DNA of 64,000 bases from Acanthochromis polyacanthus (taxonomy: Eukaryota; Chordata; Actinopteri; Pomacentridae): NCBI RefSeq assembly GCF_021347895.1, contig NC_067121.1, forward strand, positions 14,085,962 to 14,149,961, in the 5' to 3' direction. The notes under the pieces were generated by a model. It saw nothing but the letters and a program-made list of their open reading frames with translations, had not been told where the DNA came from and searched no databases. Shown piece after piece: positions 32,339 through 42,809 of the stretch (position 1 is the first letter of the stretch; every line of letters starts with the position of its first letter). The translations under genes were made by a program, and so were the position numbers.

Positions 32339-32522
32339 TAACTTCATTTGCCTTCATTTCAAAAATGAAGGCAAATGAAGTTATAACTTCGTTCAGCTAA
32401 CTTTGATAATGAATTAATCAAAGTTAGCTGAATTATGACCAAAACTTCTTACTCACCTTCAAAAGTCTCCATGCTTAGCTGCTTGCTTTCACACATGTGG
32501 TATGTGTGAAAGCAAGCAGCTA
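32339..32522. repeat. Three consecutive perfect hairpins in intron 1
   Basis: Stem 1: 32339-32359 with 32363-32383 (21 bp, 3-base loop). Stem 2: 32392-32407 with 32417-32432 (16 bp, 9-base loop). Stem 3: 32476-32496 with 32502-32522 (21 bp, 5-base loop). All three are perfectly paired. They are unrelated in sequence to one another. Confidence 0.85.
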
Positions 32523-33118
32523 TGAATAGAATATTTATTCTGGAAAACTTTTTAAGTTAAACACTGATATGTTTTGGTATGTAAAAGATACACATGTATT
32601 AAAATCAAGCTATTTTGTTTGTTTGTTCTTAATCACAGGAAAGCATTGACTGAGGAGGTTTATCCATTAATCCAAGATTTGGTCAGTATTTATAGTCTCA
32701 CGTGGAACTTTTTTTTTCTATTATTTCAGCAGACAAATTCAAGTTGTGGTCATTTATATGTTGCAAAGCTTCTCTGAGTTGAAAAATGTCAATGAGCTGA
32801 AAAATTAAACAAAGCTGAAAAAGACAACTTAGGTCAAAGCACACTGTGTTGAATATTATATTTGATATGTTTTTATTTACCACAGATTTGTACTATAATC
32901 TTTGATATGATTTTGTATTTATTAAAATGGATTTTATTAAAATGTTATTCAAAAATATTCAGGAAGTAGTATCAAAATATTGGTAGTTGTATCAAAACAT
33001 CTTGAAGGATTACCAGCCCTGGTTTTCTAATTTTTAATTTCTTTTTATTCTGGAAAATAGTATTGAAGGTGTTGTTTTTGCTAAATGTGAATGCTATATA
33101 TATTTTTAAATTTTTTAG

Positions 33119-34529
33119 CCAGGAACTAATGTCAGTCCTGTGGTCTGGAGCCGCCTAAGTGGACTATCTTCACAAAATCAGTCCGGAGTGACAGAAGAAG
33201 TTGTTGTAAGTTTAATTTTAAATTCTTGTTGCTAAGATAGTGAAGATAAATTGTGACCAATAATAGTTAAATAGTGTGTTGCTTGTATGTTAATATGTCT
33301 TATTAATATCTTACTGGGTGCACTTTAAAAAGTTCAGTTAGGATATTGGTATTGTTCTCATATAACAGACCCTGAATCCTAATTCTGCTGACCATGACTC
33401 TGACAATTGTTCTGAAGATCCAACTGATGTCAGCCACATTGTTGTAAGTATAGTGTAGTTTTTTTCTCTTAAAAATATCTTAAGAACTTACCAAATCAGT
33501 GTTCACAAAACATGCAAGTTTGGTTTCATAGACTATGTCTGGGTATTTATTTTGTAATCTTTTTTTAGATGGCTGATGACGATTTTGAGTGTTGGACTCC
33601 TGTAAGCGAAGAGCAAAGTTTGTTAGGAGCAGAAGATTCTGTAAGTTTCTGACAAATGTGTATAGCCCCAGTCTTTTGTGTTTTAGTTGTTTTACTGAAA
33701 CATGTTAAAAACTGTAAGGTAATGAATCACTTTTTGCTCTTACACAACAGAAACTGAGTCATAACTCCTCTAACCATGACCCTGACAGTTGCTCTACAGA
33801 TGCACCAAAATGATAGCCAAATGGTTTAACTTGCAAAACATTAACACATTAATTCTGTAACTTTTGCATGGAAGTTAATTGCCACATCACACAGAAGGAA
33901 ATATTCAAAGCCATAATGCAATTGTTTTACAACTGCAGCTATTACATCAAAATGGTAGCCCTGCGGTGGACTGGGGATCTGTCTAAGGTGTACCCTGCCT
34001 TACGCCTGGATGGAGAATTTCAGATATATTTCTCTGTAATGCAGCAGCACATATGTGATATATTTGGAAAACACGTGAATTCCAATATAATTTCAGGTTT
34101 AAACAAAGCTGAACTGCATAGCAATGATGATCCCACTAACTGAACAAGTTAAATTATATTCAACATTAACCTTAACCATGGATTGCATGACTGAATTAGT
34201 CTATTTATTTATATATTTTTTTCTTGATTTTGCTTATTTTCTAGAGGATAGCTGATGAGCTCTCTGAAACTTGGACCCCTCTCAGTGGACCACAGTGTCT
34301 TTTAGGAGAAGAAGTTTCTGTGCGTAGTAGTTACAATGCATGCTTCAGTTAAAGCAAAGAATAAGCCTTTTGTTGTGGACATATGTTGATAAAGTGAAGT
34401 GGTTTCATTTGAAAAAATAGTGAAGTCATAATCATTGTGCTCACAAAACAGAACTCGATGGGTCACGATAATTCTGAACGCACCATTGGAAATTTCTCTG
34501 AAGATATTCATGATGCTCATCACACCACT
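33119..34529 (+). repeat. Array of duplicated symmetrical mini-exons
   Basis: Two alternating exon types, all phase 0-0 and multiples of three. Type A: 33119-33205, 33569-33640 (CWTPVSEEQSLLGAEDS) and 34245-34319 (TWTPLSGPQCLLGEEVS). Type B: 33369-33443 (NSADHDSDNCSEDP), 33751 onward (NSSNHDPDSCSTDAP) and 34452-34529. The third B exon (33751) runs into TGA and has lost its donor. The start of the long exon at 35215 (ADHAEF ... GSPLLSEDESS) looks like a fused B-A relic. The peptide is acidic and probably disordered. Confidence 0.75.
33950..34016 (+). repeat. Fragment of an L2/SINE 3' tail
   Basis: CCTGCGGTGGACTGGGGATC and the following GGTGTACCCTGCCTTACGCC closely resemble the conserved 3' tail shared by vertebrate L2 LINEs and several fish SINEs. 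It lies inside the longest gap of the mini-exon array. Confidence 0.6.
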
Positions 34530-36645
34530 GTAAGTATAAAGAAAGTATATGAATAACTTTTTTTAGTAGTTGGTAGGAGAGTCACTGTTTTATTGCAACA
34601 CCTTGAGTTTTGCAAATACAATTTTGTCATTGGATACTTTTTACTGTTGAAAAGCACAAAAAAATATGTCCTCCCAACTTCATGAAGTTGATAGACTGCT
34701 GGTGTTCCATATTAGAAAATGATTCCCAATAAAAATAAAAAATAAAAATCCTAACCTCAAAAGGTGCAGGAAATTGTAGCGGATGGGAAATTTGTCATGT
34801 CATCCAGAAAAATAAATAAATTTATACTTTGGGTAAATGGGTCATTTAATTATTCAGTTTGACTTATTAAAGATCAAAAAAGGGTACAGTACTCAGAAGG
34901 AATCCAAATTAATCATAATTGGACATTCTGCATCATTGTCATTGTCCCACTTAGCAGGGTAATGAAAATATATCCAGATTTTTCAAAAGCTAATTGATTA
35001 TTTGTTCTTATATGTCTTAAAAAGACATGCAGTTCCTATGAAATTTTGCTTCAAATGTTGTAAAATCTATTTCTTTGCAAAATCTCTCTGAGGACATAGG
35101 TATCACATTTTTATGTCAATGTTTAATGCATTGCTATTCTTTTACTGTTTAGGTTTTGGGTCATTTTCTGATACTTTCTGACCAGATTCTGAACAAAACT
35201 GACTGTCTTTTCAGAGCCTACATGCAGACCATGCTGAATTTACATCCATATACCCTGGATCCCCGCTCTTGTCTGAGGATGAGTCTTCCTCAGAGTGTGA
35301 TCTTCAATTCAGTGCTCTGCCAAACTTGAATCCAGCATCACGGTCAAGTAACTTAAGTTCTGATAAGGTGGACAACAGTGTTTGTATCGATGTGTCTGAA
35401 TCAAGGCAGTCTTTTCGTGACTCAAACTCCAGTCTTAGCAGTGGAGAACAATTTTCCCTCATGCATAAAGACAGTATGGAGGAGTCTGTAAATGAGCAAT
35501 CATATTTGGGAGATGTCCATGATGAAAACTTTGCTCACGTAGACGAAGAGTCACTTTACACTGGTTCACGGCTGACCAAAGCTCAGAGTTTTTTACTTAT
35601 ACTGTCATTTGTTTTGAGACATGGGCTCACAGGTGTAGCCCTCTCTGATCTTCTAGATTTGATTAATATTCACTGTCCAGAAAACACGCTGTCATCCTCC
35701 AAGCATCTGTTCTTAAAAGAACTTAAGCCAATACAAGGTCACTTGCAATGTCACATATACTGTCCAAATTGTGAGTATTACATTGGTGACGAAGTTAGTG
35801 AAGGGCAGTGTGCTGTGTGCAAAACGAAGTGGGATAAAAACAGCTCACTGAAAAATGGGAATTTCTTTATATACTTACCAATACAAACACAGCTTAAATG
35901 CCTTCTTCAAAGAGAAGATATTGCAGCTTGCCTCAAATCAGGAAATGGAGACTGTACCTCAGAACATTATGATGACATACATAGTGGTAAAATGTACCAT
36001 AACCTGAGCAGAAACGGAGGCCTACTTGATTGTCTGCATGGATACTCCTTAACACTCAACTGTGATGGAGTACCTGTATTTAAATCATCACTGCACAGTA
36101 TTTGGCCATTACAAGGGACTGTAAATGAGCTTCCTTATCCTATACGCAAACAAAATGTTTTACTTTTTGGCTTGTGGTTTGGTAGCAAAAAGCCAAACGT
36201 GAACACATTTTTAAAACCATTCACTCTCGAGTGTCAGAAGTTGTTAACTGGAGGTTTCAAGTTGAAAATAAATGGCATTTTGGAACAGTGTAGAGTTGTG
36301 ACAGCTCTAATGATGTGTGATTCAGTTGCCAGGCCTATCCTACAGAACATGACCCAGTTTAATGGCCAGTACGGATGCAGCCTCTGTCTACATCCTGGTG
36401 AACAAGTTCAAAAGGGAAATGGTACTGTTAGGGCATACCCATACAAAGATGTTCCAAAAAGGGACCACACTTCAACCGTAAACGATGCCAGGGAGGCTCT
36501 GCGTACCACAAAATCGGTGAGGGGTGTTAAAGGGCCTACATGTCTTATAAACATTCCACACTTTGACGTCATAGATAGCATGCCTCCAGACCATATGCAT
36601 AATGTACACCTTGGTCTGGTTCGGCAGTTGGCAAGCATGTGGCTG

Positions 36646-36722
36646 TACAGTGATCTGTGTCCATTCTGTAACAACACTGGGAAACTGTTCCTTTTCACTA
36701 CTCTGGTGAACTCTTGTGAGTA
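36646..36722 (-). repeat. Inverted copy of 37491-37567 inside the transposase
   Basis: The reverse complement of this stretch matches 37491-37557 at 67 consecutive bases and then seven more after a short mismatch. The copy supplies the last 25 or so codons of the upstream frame (LCPFCNNTGKLF...), which are therefore not transposase sequence. Right after it a 13-bp direct repeat (AACCATATTATAT at 36722 and 36739, offset 17) marks the junction. Confidence 0.9.
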
Positions 36723-37490
36723 ACCATATTATATGAGAAACCATATTATATTGGGAACAGAGTGGCAGAGCTTGATGAACAGCTCCTACTGATTAAGCCT
36801 CCTTGCAATGTAACAAGAGTGCCTCGATCTCTTCAGCAGAGGAGGTTTTGGAAGGCCAGTGAATGGCAGAACTGGTTGCTGTTTTACAGCATCTTTGTTC
36901 TAAAAGGAATTCTGCCCCGGGTTTTTTACCAGCACTGGTTAACTGTTGTCACATTCATGTTCTTACTATGCAAATATATTATTACAACAGAGGAGTTAAA
37001 AAGATGTGAAAAACTTGTTGTAGATTTTGTCAAACAATTTGAAGCACTTTATGGAAAGGAGAATGTGTCATTTAATGTACATTTATGTCTTCATTTGCCA
37101 GAATCTGTAAAGAACTGGGGACCTTTGTGGGCACATTCAGGATATATTTTTGAGTCATTTAATGGGGAGTTGCTAAAAATGTTTCATGGCACTCAGTGTG
37201 TTCCTTTGCAGATAATGAAGGAATTCACATACAGACAGGTATTGCCTCTTCTGAAGAATGATGCACTGAGAAATGCTGTGCCTGAATGTGTCCAGCTGTA
37301 CAACCAGTTAACTGGACAAAAGAAACTGAAACAGTTTGAAAGAGTGTCAGATCAGGTTGTTATCCTTGGCTTGCATTATTCCAGGAAACTAACAAGTGAA
37401 GAGATACTGGCCATGAGAGAGCAACTTTCAGTCAGTGTGGATACGGTTGTGAAAATATGTAGTCGCCTTCTAGTCAGAGGACACCTGTAT

Positions 37491-37567
37491 TACTCACAAG
37501 AGTTCACCAGAGTAGTGAAAAGGAACAGTTTCCCAGTGTTGTTACAGAATGGACACATAATCACTGT
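37491..37567 (+). repeat. Source of the inverted copy at 36646-36722
   Basis: Coding sequence near the 3' end of the transposase (RVVKRNSFPVLLQNGH region) that was copied in inverse orientation about 850 bases upstream. Confidence 0.9.
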
Positions 37568-37825
37568 TTACTACTACATTGTAGTAGAGCAACAAGGAAA
37601 CACAAAGTGCTTTGCTCTTGGAAGAGTGTATGATAGATCACACAGTACATTCCTTAATGTAGAAAATGTAGTTGGCCTGAAAAGAGTATTGTGTGGCAGG
37701 AAACAGATATTTGATGTGACAATGTTCAAAGGAAAATGCATGCTAATTGATCTGCCACAATATGCAAGTCTCTATACAGGTATACCTCCAAGAGCCAGTG
37801 TAGAGGACTGAAATGTTAATAAGGG

Positions 37826-37990
37826 CAAACGTTATATCTGGTTTATCTACGTCACATTTATGTTCCTAACATGTACAGACATTGAAAAGTTTTTTGTCAA
37901 ACTGTATGAAATCTGTAATTTAATGTATATATGCCTTCACTTTCCTGAATATGTCAAGAATTTTGGACCTTTATGGACACATTGAAGTAT
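37826..37990 (+). pseudogene. Decayed second copy of a transposase segment
   Basis: This stretch echoes 36937-37145: cacatttatgttcctaac, then a phrase matching the LCLHLPESVKNWGPLWAHSG part (ATGCCTTCACTTTCCTGAAT, ...GGACCTTTATGGACACATTG). It is full of stops and much more diverged than the main copy, so it is an older partial duplicate just past the gene's end. Confidence 0.6.
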
Positions 37991-38189
37991 ATGTTTCATA
38001 TATTACTTAAATTTTAATCAAATTAGTCATTTTTGATACAGTGGTCTTTACCTATACTATCACACATAGTTTGATGTATTAAAAACTTTGCAAAGACAGA
38101 GAGATGAATACCAGTTTAAAGTAAACTTGTGACAATAAAATTACATGTAAAAATATATGGATTTTTTGTCTTCGTTGCATTATATGTGG

Positions 38190-38196
38190 CATATCT

Positions 38197-38248
<52 letters not shown>

Positions 38249-38400
38249 CCATATATGGTCCATACATATATTGCAATATACTGAAAAATATAACCAGTAA
38301 TTGACCATATATGGAAATATATTATTTAATATAATGCAATATATTTTCCTATATATTACAATATATTATTGTTCCATAAGGGTAGGAGTTCACAGAGTTT
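38190..38400. repeat. TATATC/AT microsatellite and AT-rich imperfect palindromes
   Basis: A (TATATC)n block grades into (AT)n up to about 38247. Loosely inverted AT-rich segments built on ATATGGAAATATAT follow. No gene is present. Confidence 0.8.
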
Positions 38401-38511
38401 GAAAACCGAGGAGATGAGACTCGTCGTCGGAGCGTAACAGAGCGCAAGACGGCACATTTAGAGCGAGAAAACTCACCATACAGAGAGGTCTGGTCAAAGC
38501 TGACAAAGTAC

Positions 38512-38825
38512 TGTAGCGTTCCTCTCAGTGATGCTACGAGACGTTTCCCAACTTTTCATGGGCTTTATTAACAGCTTAACACAAGCTACTGTAGGCCGTA
38601 GCCAACGCCAGCGACACAACAACAGGGTCTAACCTCAGTTCTCGTCCTGTCTTTTTCCGCCAAAACAAACTCTCCCACACACGCGAGAATATAGCCAGAA
38701 CATGGCCACAATAACGATAATCTCACCCTTTTCCAGCCGGTGCCTTCACTGACCTCACGTAACTCCATAACTCCTCAACTGTCTTTAACTTAACACATTT
38801 CTAACCTGAAATTCAGTCCGTTACA
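38512..38825 (-). repeat. Gypsy 1 3' LTR
   Basis: 314 bp; on the plus strand it reads TGTAGCGTTCCTC ... CGTTACA. It is preceded on the element strand by the polypurine run GAAGGGGGGGGTAG (about 38826-38839). Confidence 0.93.
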
Positions 38826-38837
38826 CTACCCCCCCCT

Positions 38838-41800
38838 TCAAAGTCCCTCGTCCCCGAGGGGGCAAACAAAGTCTCTCAGCCGTGGGTGAAGCCTGCGGGC
38901 CCTCCTGGGCCGTTGTGTCCTAGGCATTTGGGTAGAGGAGGCTGCCTCCGGAGCCGAAACCAGGGAGGGGTATCGGTAAGGGGAGGAGGGAGATGGCCCG
39001 ACCTGCTGTGGGGTGTTTGCCGTGTCCAAGTTGCTGCCGGGGCTCAAGGTGACATCCCCTGGTCTCCGTCTTCTGTCCCTCGGTGTTTGTGGAGCCGCAC
39101 AGCCCCGGTATGGGGCCAGTCGGTCACGATGAAGAGCGACATTCCTTCCATTTGGAGGCATCTGGATTCTATAGACCACCTCCCCCAGCCTCTCTAGGAC
39201 CTTACAGGGGCCGATCCAGTTGCTGTCCAATTTCGGGCACCTGCCTTTTTTCCGCTGTGGGTTATAAACCCACACCAACTCTCCAGCTGTGAAGTGTCTC
39301 CCTCTGGCACACACGTCATAATTCCTCTTCTGTCTCGCCCCAGCACTCAGCAGTCGGTCTCTAGCGAACTCATGAGCAGACTCCAAATGATCCTGGAGCT
39401 TCCTGGCATATTCGGGGCCCGGAGAGTCCACTGAGGCATCGGGCGGTTTGCCAACCATCATTTCTGCTGGAGTTCTGATCTCTCTGCCCAGCATCAGAAG
39501 GGCCGGGGAGCAAGAGGTGGAGTCCTGGGCTGCAGACCTGTACGCCATCAGCACCAAAGGTAGGTGGGCGTCCCAGTCACGTTGGTGTTTGGCTGTCACA
39601 ATGGCTAGCTGCTGTGCCAGTGTGCGATTGAATCTCTCCACCAGCCCGTCGCTCTGGGGGTGAAGTGGTGTGGTGCGAGTCTTATGCGAGCCCAGCTTTT
39701 CACACATACAGGCAAACACACGAGATTCAAAGTTCCTGCCCTGATCAGTGTGGATGGCCTCAGGGACCCCTAATCTGCTGAACATCCCCTCCACCAGAGC
39801 ATCTACCACTGTCTCGGCCTCCTGGTCTGGTAGGCTATACGCTTCTGGCCATTTAGTAAAGTAGTCCATAGCAGTGAGGATGTAGCGATTGCCCTTGTCT
39901 GTGCGAGGAAATGGTCCGAGGACGTCGATCCCAACTCTTTCCATAGGGGACCCAGTGGGAAACTGTTGTAAGGTGGCATGAGATCTGTCGGTGGGGCCCT
40001 TGCGTGCTGTGCAGCTGTCACAGCGGCGGCAGTAGTCCTCCACATCCCGTCTCTGCTGGCCCCAGTAAAACCCTTGTCGAAGTCGGCTGAGGGTTTTAGC
40101 GACCCCAAAGTGTCCTGAACCTGGGGCCCCATGCATTGCCTGTAGAACGATGTTCCGTAGGCCTCTCGGCACCACCACCTGCCACCTTATAGCTCCTGTA
40201 GCTGGCTCTCTCCACCCCCTCTGTAGCACCCCACCACACAACCGCAGGGTCTCAAACATCGACCAGAGACCCTTCGTGACACGAGAGGTCATGGCAACTG
40301 CATCCCAGGACGGTCGTTGCTGTGACTCCACCCATGTGCGCACTGGTTTGATATCTGTGTCCTCCTCCTGTCTGCAAGCCCATTCCTCTTCTCCCACTGC
40401 CACAGCTACCTGTTTGGCCTTCTGTCCATCCGGACCCACCGCTTCACATTTCACCACAGACAGTGGTTCCGCCTCTGTCCAGGCCTCCCTCCTCTCACAG
40501 TAGCTGCAGCCTTCAGGTAGGCAGGGGCGGCGGGACAGGGCATCTGCATTGCCGTGCTGCGTCCCTGGTCTGTGGAGCACGGTGAAGTCATAGGACTGCA
40601 GCTCCTCGATCCAGCGTGCCAGCTGCCCCTCAGGCTCTTTAAATGACATCAGCCACTGTAGAGCTGAGTGGTCAGTTCTTACTGTGAAGTGGAGGCCCCC
40701 CAAGTAGTATTTGAAATGTCTGATGGCACTCACAACTGCGAGCAGCTCTCGCCTAGTAACACAGTAGCGTCGTTCTGCCTTGTTAAACATCCTGCTAAAA
40801 TAAGCCACCACTTTCTCACCCTCCGGTGTCACCTGAGCCAACACAGCACCTGAGCCAGCGCCACTGGCATCTGTATCCAGGACGAAGGGCAGGGAGGGGT
40901 CAGGTGGAGACAGGATAGGCGCCTCCACAAGGGCTTTCTGAAGGGCGGTGAATGCTGACTGGCACCCTTCAGTCCAGACAAACTCCACCCCTTTCCGCAG
41001 TAGGTGAAACAAGGGTGCAGCGACACAGGAAAACCCCTTCACAAACCTCCTATAGTAAGAAGCGAGGCCGAGGAAGCTCTTCAGATCAGAGACAGAGCAG
41101 GGAGTGGGCCACTCCTCCACTGCCTTCACTTTCTCTGCTACGGTGCCTACTCCGCCATCCCCAAGTCTGTGCCCCAGGAATGTGACCTCACACCTCATAA
41201 AGCAGCATTTCTGTGGGTGCAGTTTCAGTCCAGCTGCTACGACTCGCTCCAGGACACGTCTCAAGGCCTCCAGCGCCTCATCAAAGGATCCGCCGTGGAC
41301 TAAAATGTCGTCCAGATACACGACACACTCTTCCCGAGGAATGCCAGCCAGCACCTTATCCATCAGTCTCTCGAAGGTCGCTGGGGCATTGCAGAGGCCG
41401 AACGGAAGGACCTTAAACTGCCACAGGCCTCTACTGGTAACAAAGGCGGTCTTTTGTCGGGCTTCTGGGGCTAGGGGGACCTGCCAGTATCCACTACGCA
41501 GGTCAAGGGAGGAGAACCAGGTGGACCCAGTAACAACATCCAAGGTCTCATCTATGCGGGGAAGTGGATAGGAGTCTTTCTTGGTCACTTTGTTTAGGGG
41601 CCTGAAGTCCACACAGAACCGCCAATCATCCTTCTGCTTCTTGGGGACCATAACAACAGGTGAGGCCCAGGGGCTGTCAGAGGGCTCAATTAGTCCTGCT
41701 TGCTGCATCTCCTTTAACGCTCTGTCGGCAGCTGCCTGTCTGGCCAGGGGTAACCGCCTGGGTCTCATCCGAATGGGCTGTGCATTACCAGTGTCGATGT

Positions 41801-42809
41801 TGTGCTGAATGAGGTCCGTGTGGCCAACATCATCTTCCGACAGTGAGAAACAATCTCTGAACTCGAACAACAGCTGCCATAGCAGCCCCTGCTCTCTGGG
41901 CAACAGACCATCACAGTTCTTTTTCCAGACTTCCTGTACCGCCACAGACCTCCTGTCCTGGGCAGACGGCTGAGGGCAGGCCAGTTGCTGTGGGGTCACA
42001 GTGGGCTCCAGGCCGGGTGCAGGGGGGTGGCTTCTGATGTGAGGTGGAGCGTGCAGCATGTCTGAAGGACTCATACCAGGGGATGGTCGAGCCTGCTTGG
42101 GGGGAGGGGCATCGTGGAAGACTGTCTCAGTCCCTGCTTCTGCCGCCAGCACTGTAACGGTGTGCGCCATGGGGAAACACTGCTGAGGGAGGCGTTTGTG
42201 CATCTGGATAACATCACCCTCTGAAAGGGTGAGAGTCCCTCTTTTGGTATTGATAACACAATCCAAAGCCCCCAAAACATCCAACCCCAGTATACAGTCA
42301 TCAAGGGCCGCGACCCACACAGGACAGTGCACTGATTTCGTTCCCACCCCCAGGGTCACAACTGTTTCACCCACCATGGGTGCTCGCTCACCCGTAACTG
42401 TCTGGAGCTTGAACAGTGTAGGGGAGATAGGGGTCAGTCCATCCACCACCTCAGGTTTCAAAAGTGTTGCTGATGAGCCAGTGTCCACCAATGCAGAGCA
42501 GGTGACCCCCCCAATGGTCAGTGGGGCATACCAACAGTCCCCCACCCAGGTCCTGCCCAGCATCACCACCCTCTCTAGCTCCCCATCCACAGCGTCTCCT
42601 GGTGGGGGTTGGTCAGGCTGTTGCATAATATTTGGCAGTTGGGGGGACAGAACGTTCGGGGTCCGCGTCGTCCCAGTTATGCTGCTGTCCCTATGTCCCC
42701 ACCCCGTTTCCCTGCTCAGCAGCAGTTTTCGGGCAGTTACGGATAATGTGGCCAGGCTGGCCACACCCCCAACACAATCTTTGACGGGGTCTTCGGGGCA
42801 GCCCCTCAT
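38838..42809 (-). CDS. Gypsy 1 pol polyprotein
   Basis: A 1323-codon open frame. Protease ALVDTGSSATLL near residues 106-117; reverse transcriptase with FCVDFRPLNKVT, LPFGLCNAPATF and YLDD at about 496; RNase H with VLDTDASGAGSGAVLA at about 645 and DHSALQWLM; integrase zinc module H-H-C-C (GHFGVAKTL ... YCRRCDSCTARKG, about 890-935); integrase core with VGIDVLGPFP (about 960), HTDQGRNFES (about 1020) and DGLVERFNRTL (about 1056); then a GPY/F-like module (NWIGPCKVLERLGEVVYRI). The frame is +1 (or -2) relative to gag, so expression needs a shift in the overlap 42691-42809. The ATG at 42809 may not be used. Confidence 0.93.
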   Translation of the reverse strand: MRGCPEDPVKDCVGGVASLATLSVTARKLLLSRETGWGHRDSSITGTTRTPNVLSPQLPNIMQQPDQPPPGDAVDGELERVVMLGRTWVGDCWYAPLTIGGVTCSALVDTGSSATLLKPEVVDGLTPISPTLFKLQTVTGERAPMVGETVVTLGVGTKSVHCPVWVAALDDCILGLDVLGALDCVINTKRGTLTLSEGDVIQMHKRLPQQCFPMAHTVTVLAAEAGTETVFHDAPPPKQARPSPGMSPSDMLHAPPHIRSHPPAPGLEPTVTPQQLACPQPSAQDRRSVAVQEVWKKNCDGLLPREQGLLWQLLFEFRDCFSLSEDDVGHTDLIQHNIDTGNAQPIRMRPRRLPLARQAAADRALKEMQQAGLIEPSDSPWASPVVMVPKKQKDDWRFCVDFRPLNKVTKKDSYPLPRIDETLDVVTGSTWFSSLDLRSGYWQVPLAPEARQKTAFVTSRGLWQFKVLPFGLCNAPATFERLMDKVLAGIPREECVVYLDDILVHGGSFDEALEALRRVLERVVAAGLKLHPQKCCFMRCEVTFLGHRLGDGGVGTVAEKVKAVEEWPTPCSVSDLKSFLGLASYYRRFVKGFSCVAAPLFHLLRKGVEFVWTEGCQSAFTALQKALVEAPILSPPDPSLPFVLDTDASGAGSGAVLAQVTPEGEKVVAYFSRMFNKAERRYCVTRRELLAVVSAIRHFKYYLGGLHFTVRTDHSALQWLMSFKEPEGQLARWIEELQSYDFTVLHRPGTQHGNADALSRRPCLPEGCSYCERREAWTEAEPLSVVKCEAVGPDGQKAKQVAVAVGEEEWACRQEEDTDIKPVRTWVESQQRPSWDAVAMTSRVTKGLWSMFETLRLCGGVLQRGWREPATGAIRWQVVVPRGLRNIVLQAMHGAPGSGHFGVAKTLSRLRQGFYWGQQRRDVEDYCRRCDSCTARKGPTDRSHATLQQFPTGSPMERVGIDVLGPFPRTDKGNRYILTAMDYFTKWPEAYSLPDQEAETVVDALVEGMFSRLGVPEAIHTDQGRNFESRVFACMCEKLGSHKTRTTPLHPQSDGLVERFNRTLAQQLAIVTAKHQRDWDAHLPLVLMAYRSAAQDSTSCSPALLMLGREIRTPAEMMVGKPPDASVDSPGPEYARKLQDHLESAHEFARDRLLSAGARQKRNYDVCARGRHFTAGELVWVYNPQRKKGRCPKLDSNWIGPCKVLERLGEVVYRIQMPPNGRNVALHRDRLAPYRGCAAPQTPRDRRRRPGDVTLSPGSNLDTANTPQQVGPSPSSPYRYPSLVSAPEAASSTQMPRTQRPRRARRLHPRLRDFVCPLGDEGL

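Larger units (their letters stand above)
31976..37811 (+). pseudogene. Tnp2-like (CACTA/EnSpm-related) transposase gene, multi-exon, disrupted
   Basis: Exons with matching phases: 31976-32058 (MDRLKRKYILPGSDK), 32639-32681, 33119-33205, 33369-33443, 33569-33640, a damaged one at 33751, 34245-34319, 34452-34529, then a long exon from 35215. The long exon carries an acidic Ser-rich leader, a helical segment, a zinc ribbon (YCPNCEYYIG ... CAVCKTKW), and the conserved transposase region (DGVPVFKSSLHSIWPLQ, ELPYPIRKQNVLLFGLWFG, VCD-like CDSVARPILQN, YGCSLCLHPGE, PDHMHNVHLGLVRQL). It breaks at about 36646, where foreign inverted sequence leads to a stop at 36723. The frame resumes at 36762 (KPPCNVTRVPRSL, GPLWAHSGYIFESFNGEL) and ends at 37811. 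An intact protein would cut and move its transposon. The Tnp2 assignment rests on my knowledge of animal relatives. Confidence 0.78.

Noticed and set aside
33868..34143. 91-codon plus-strand frame
   Set aside because: It spans an L2/SINE tail fragment and intron sequence of the Tnp2-like gene; no protein family fits.
36717..36765. GTGAGT and AACAG borders that could be a 44-bp mini-intron joining the two transposase frames
   Set aside because: Far shorter than vertebrate introns, and the join would create a TAG in frame. The inverted copy explains the break better.
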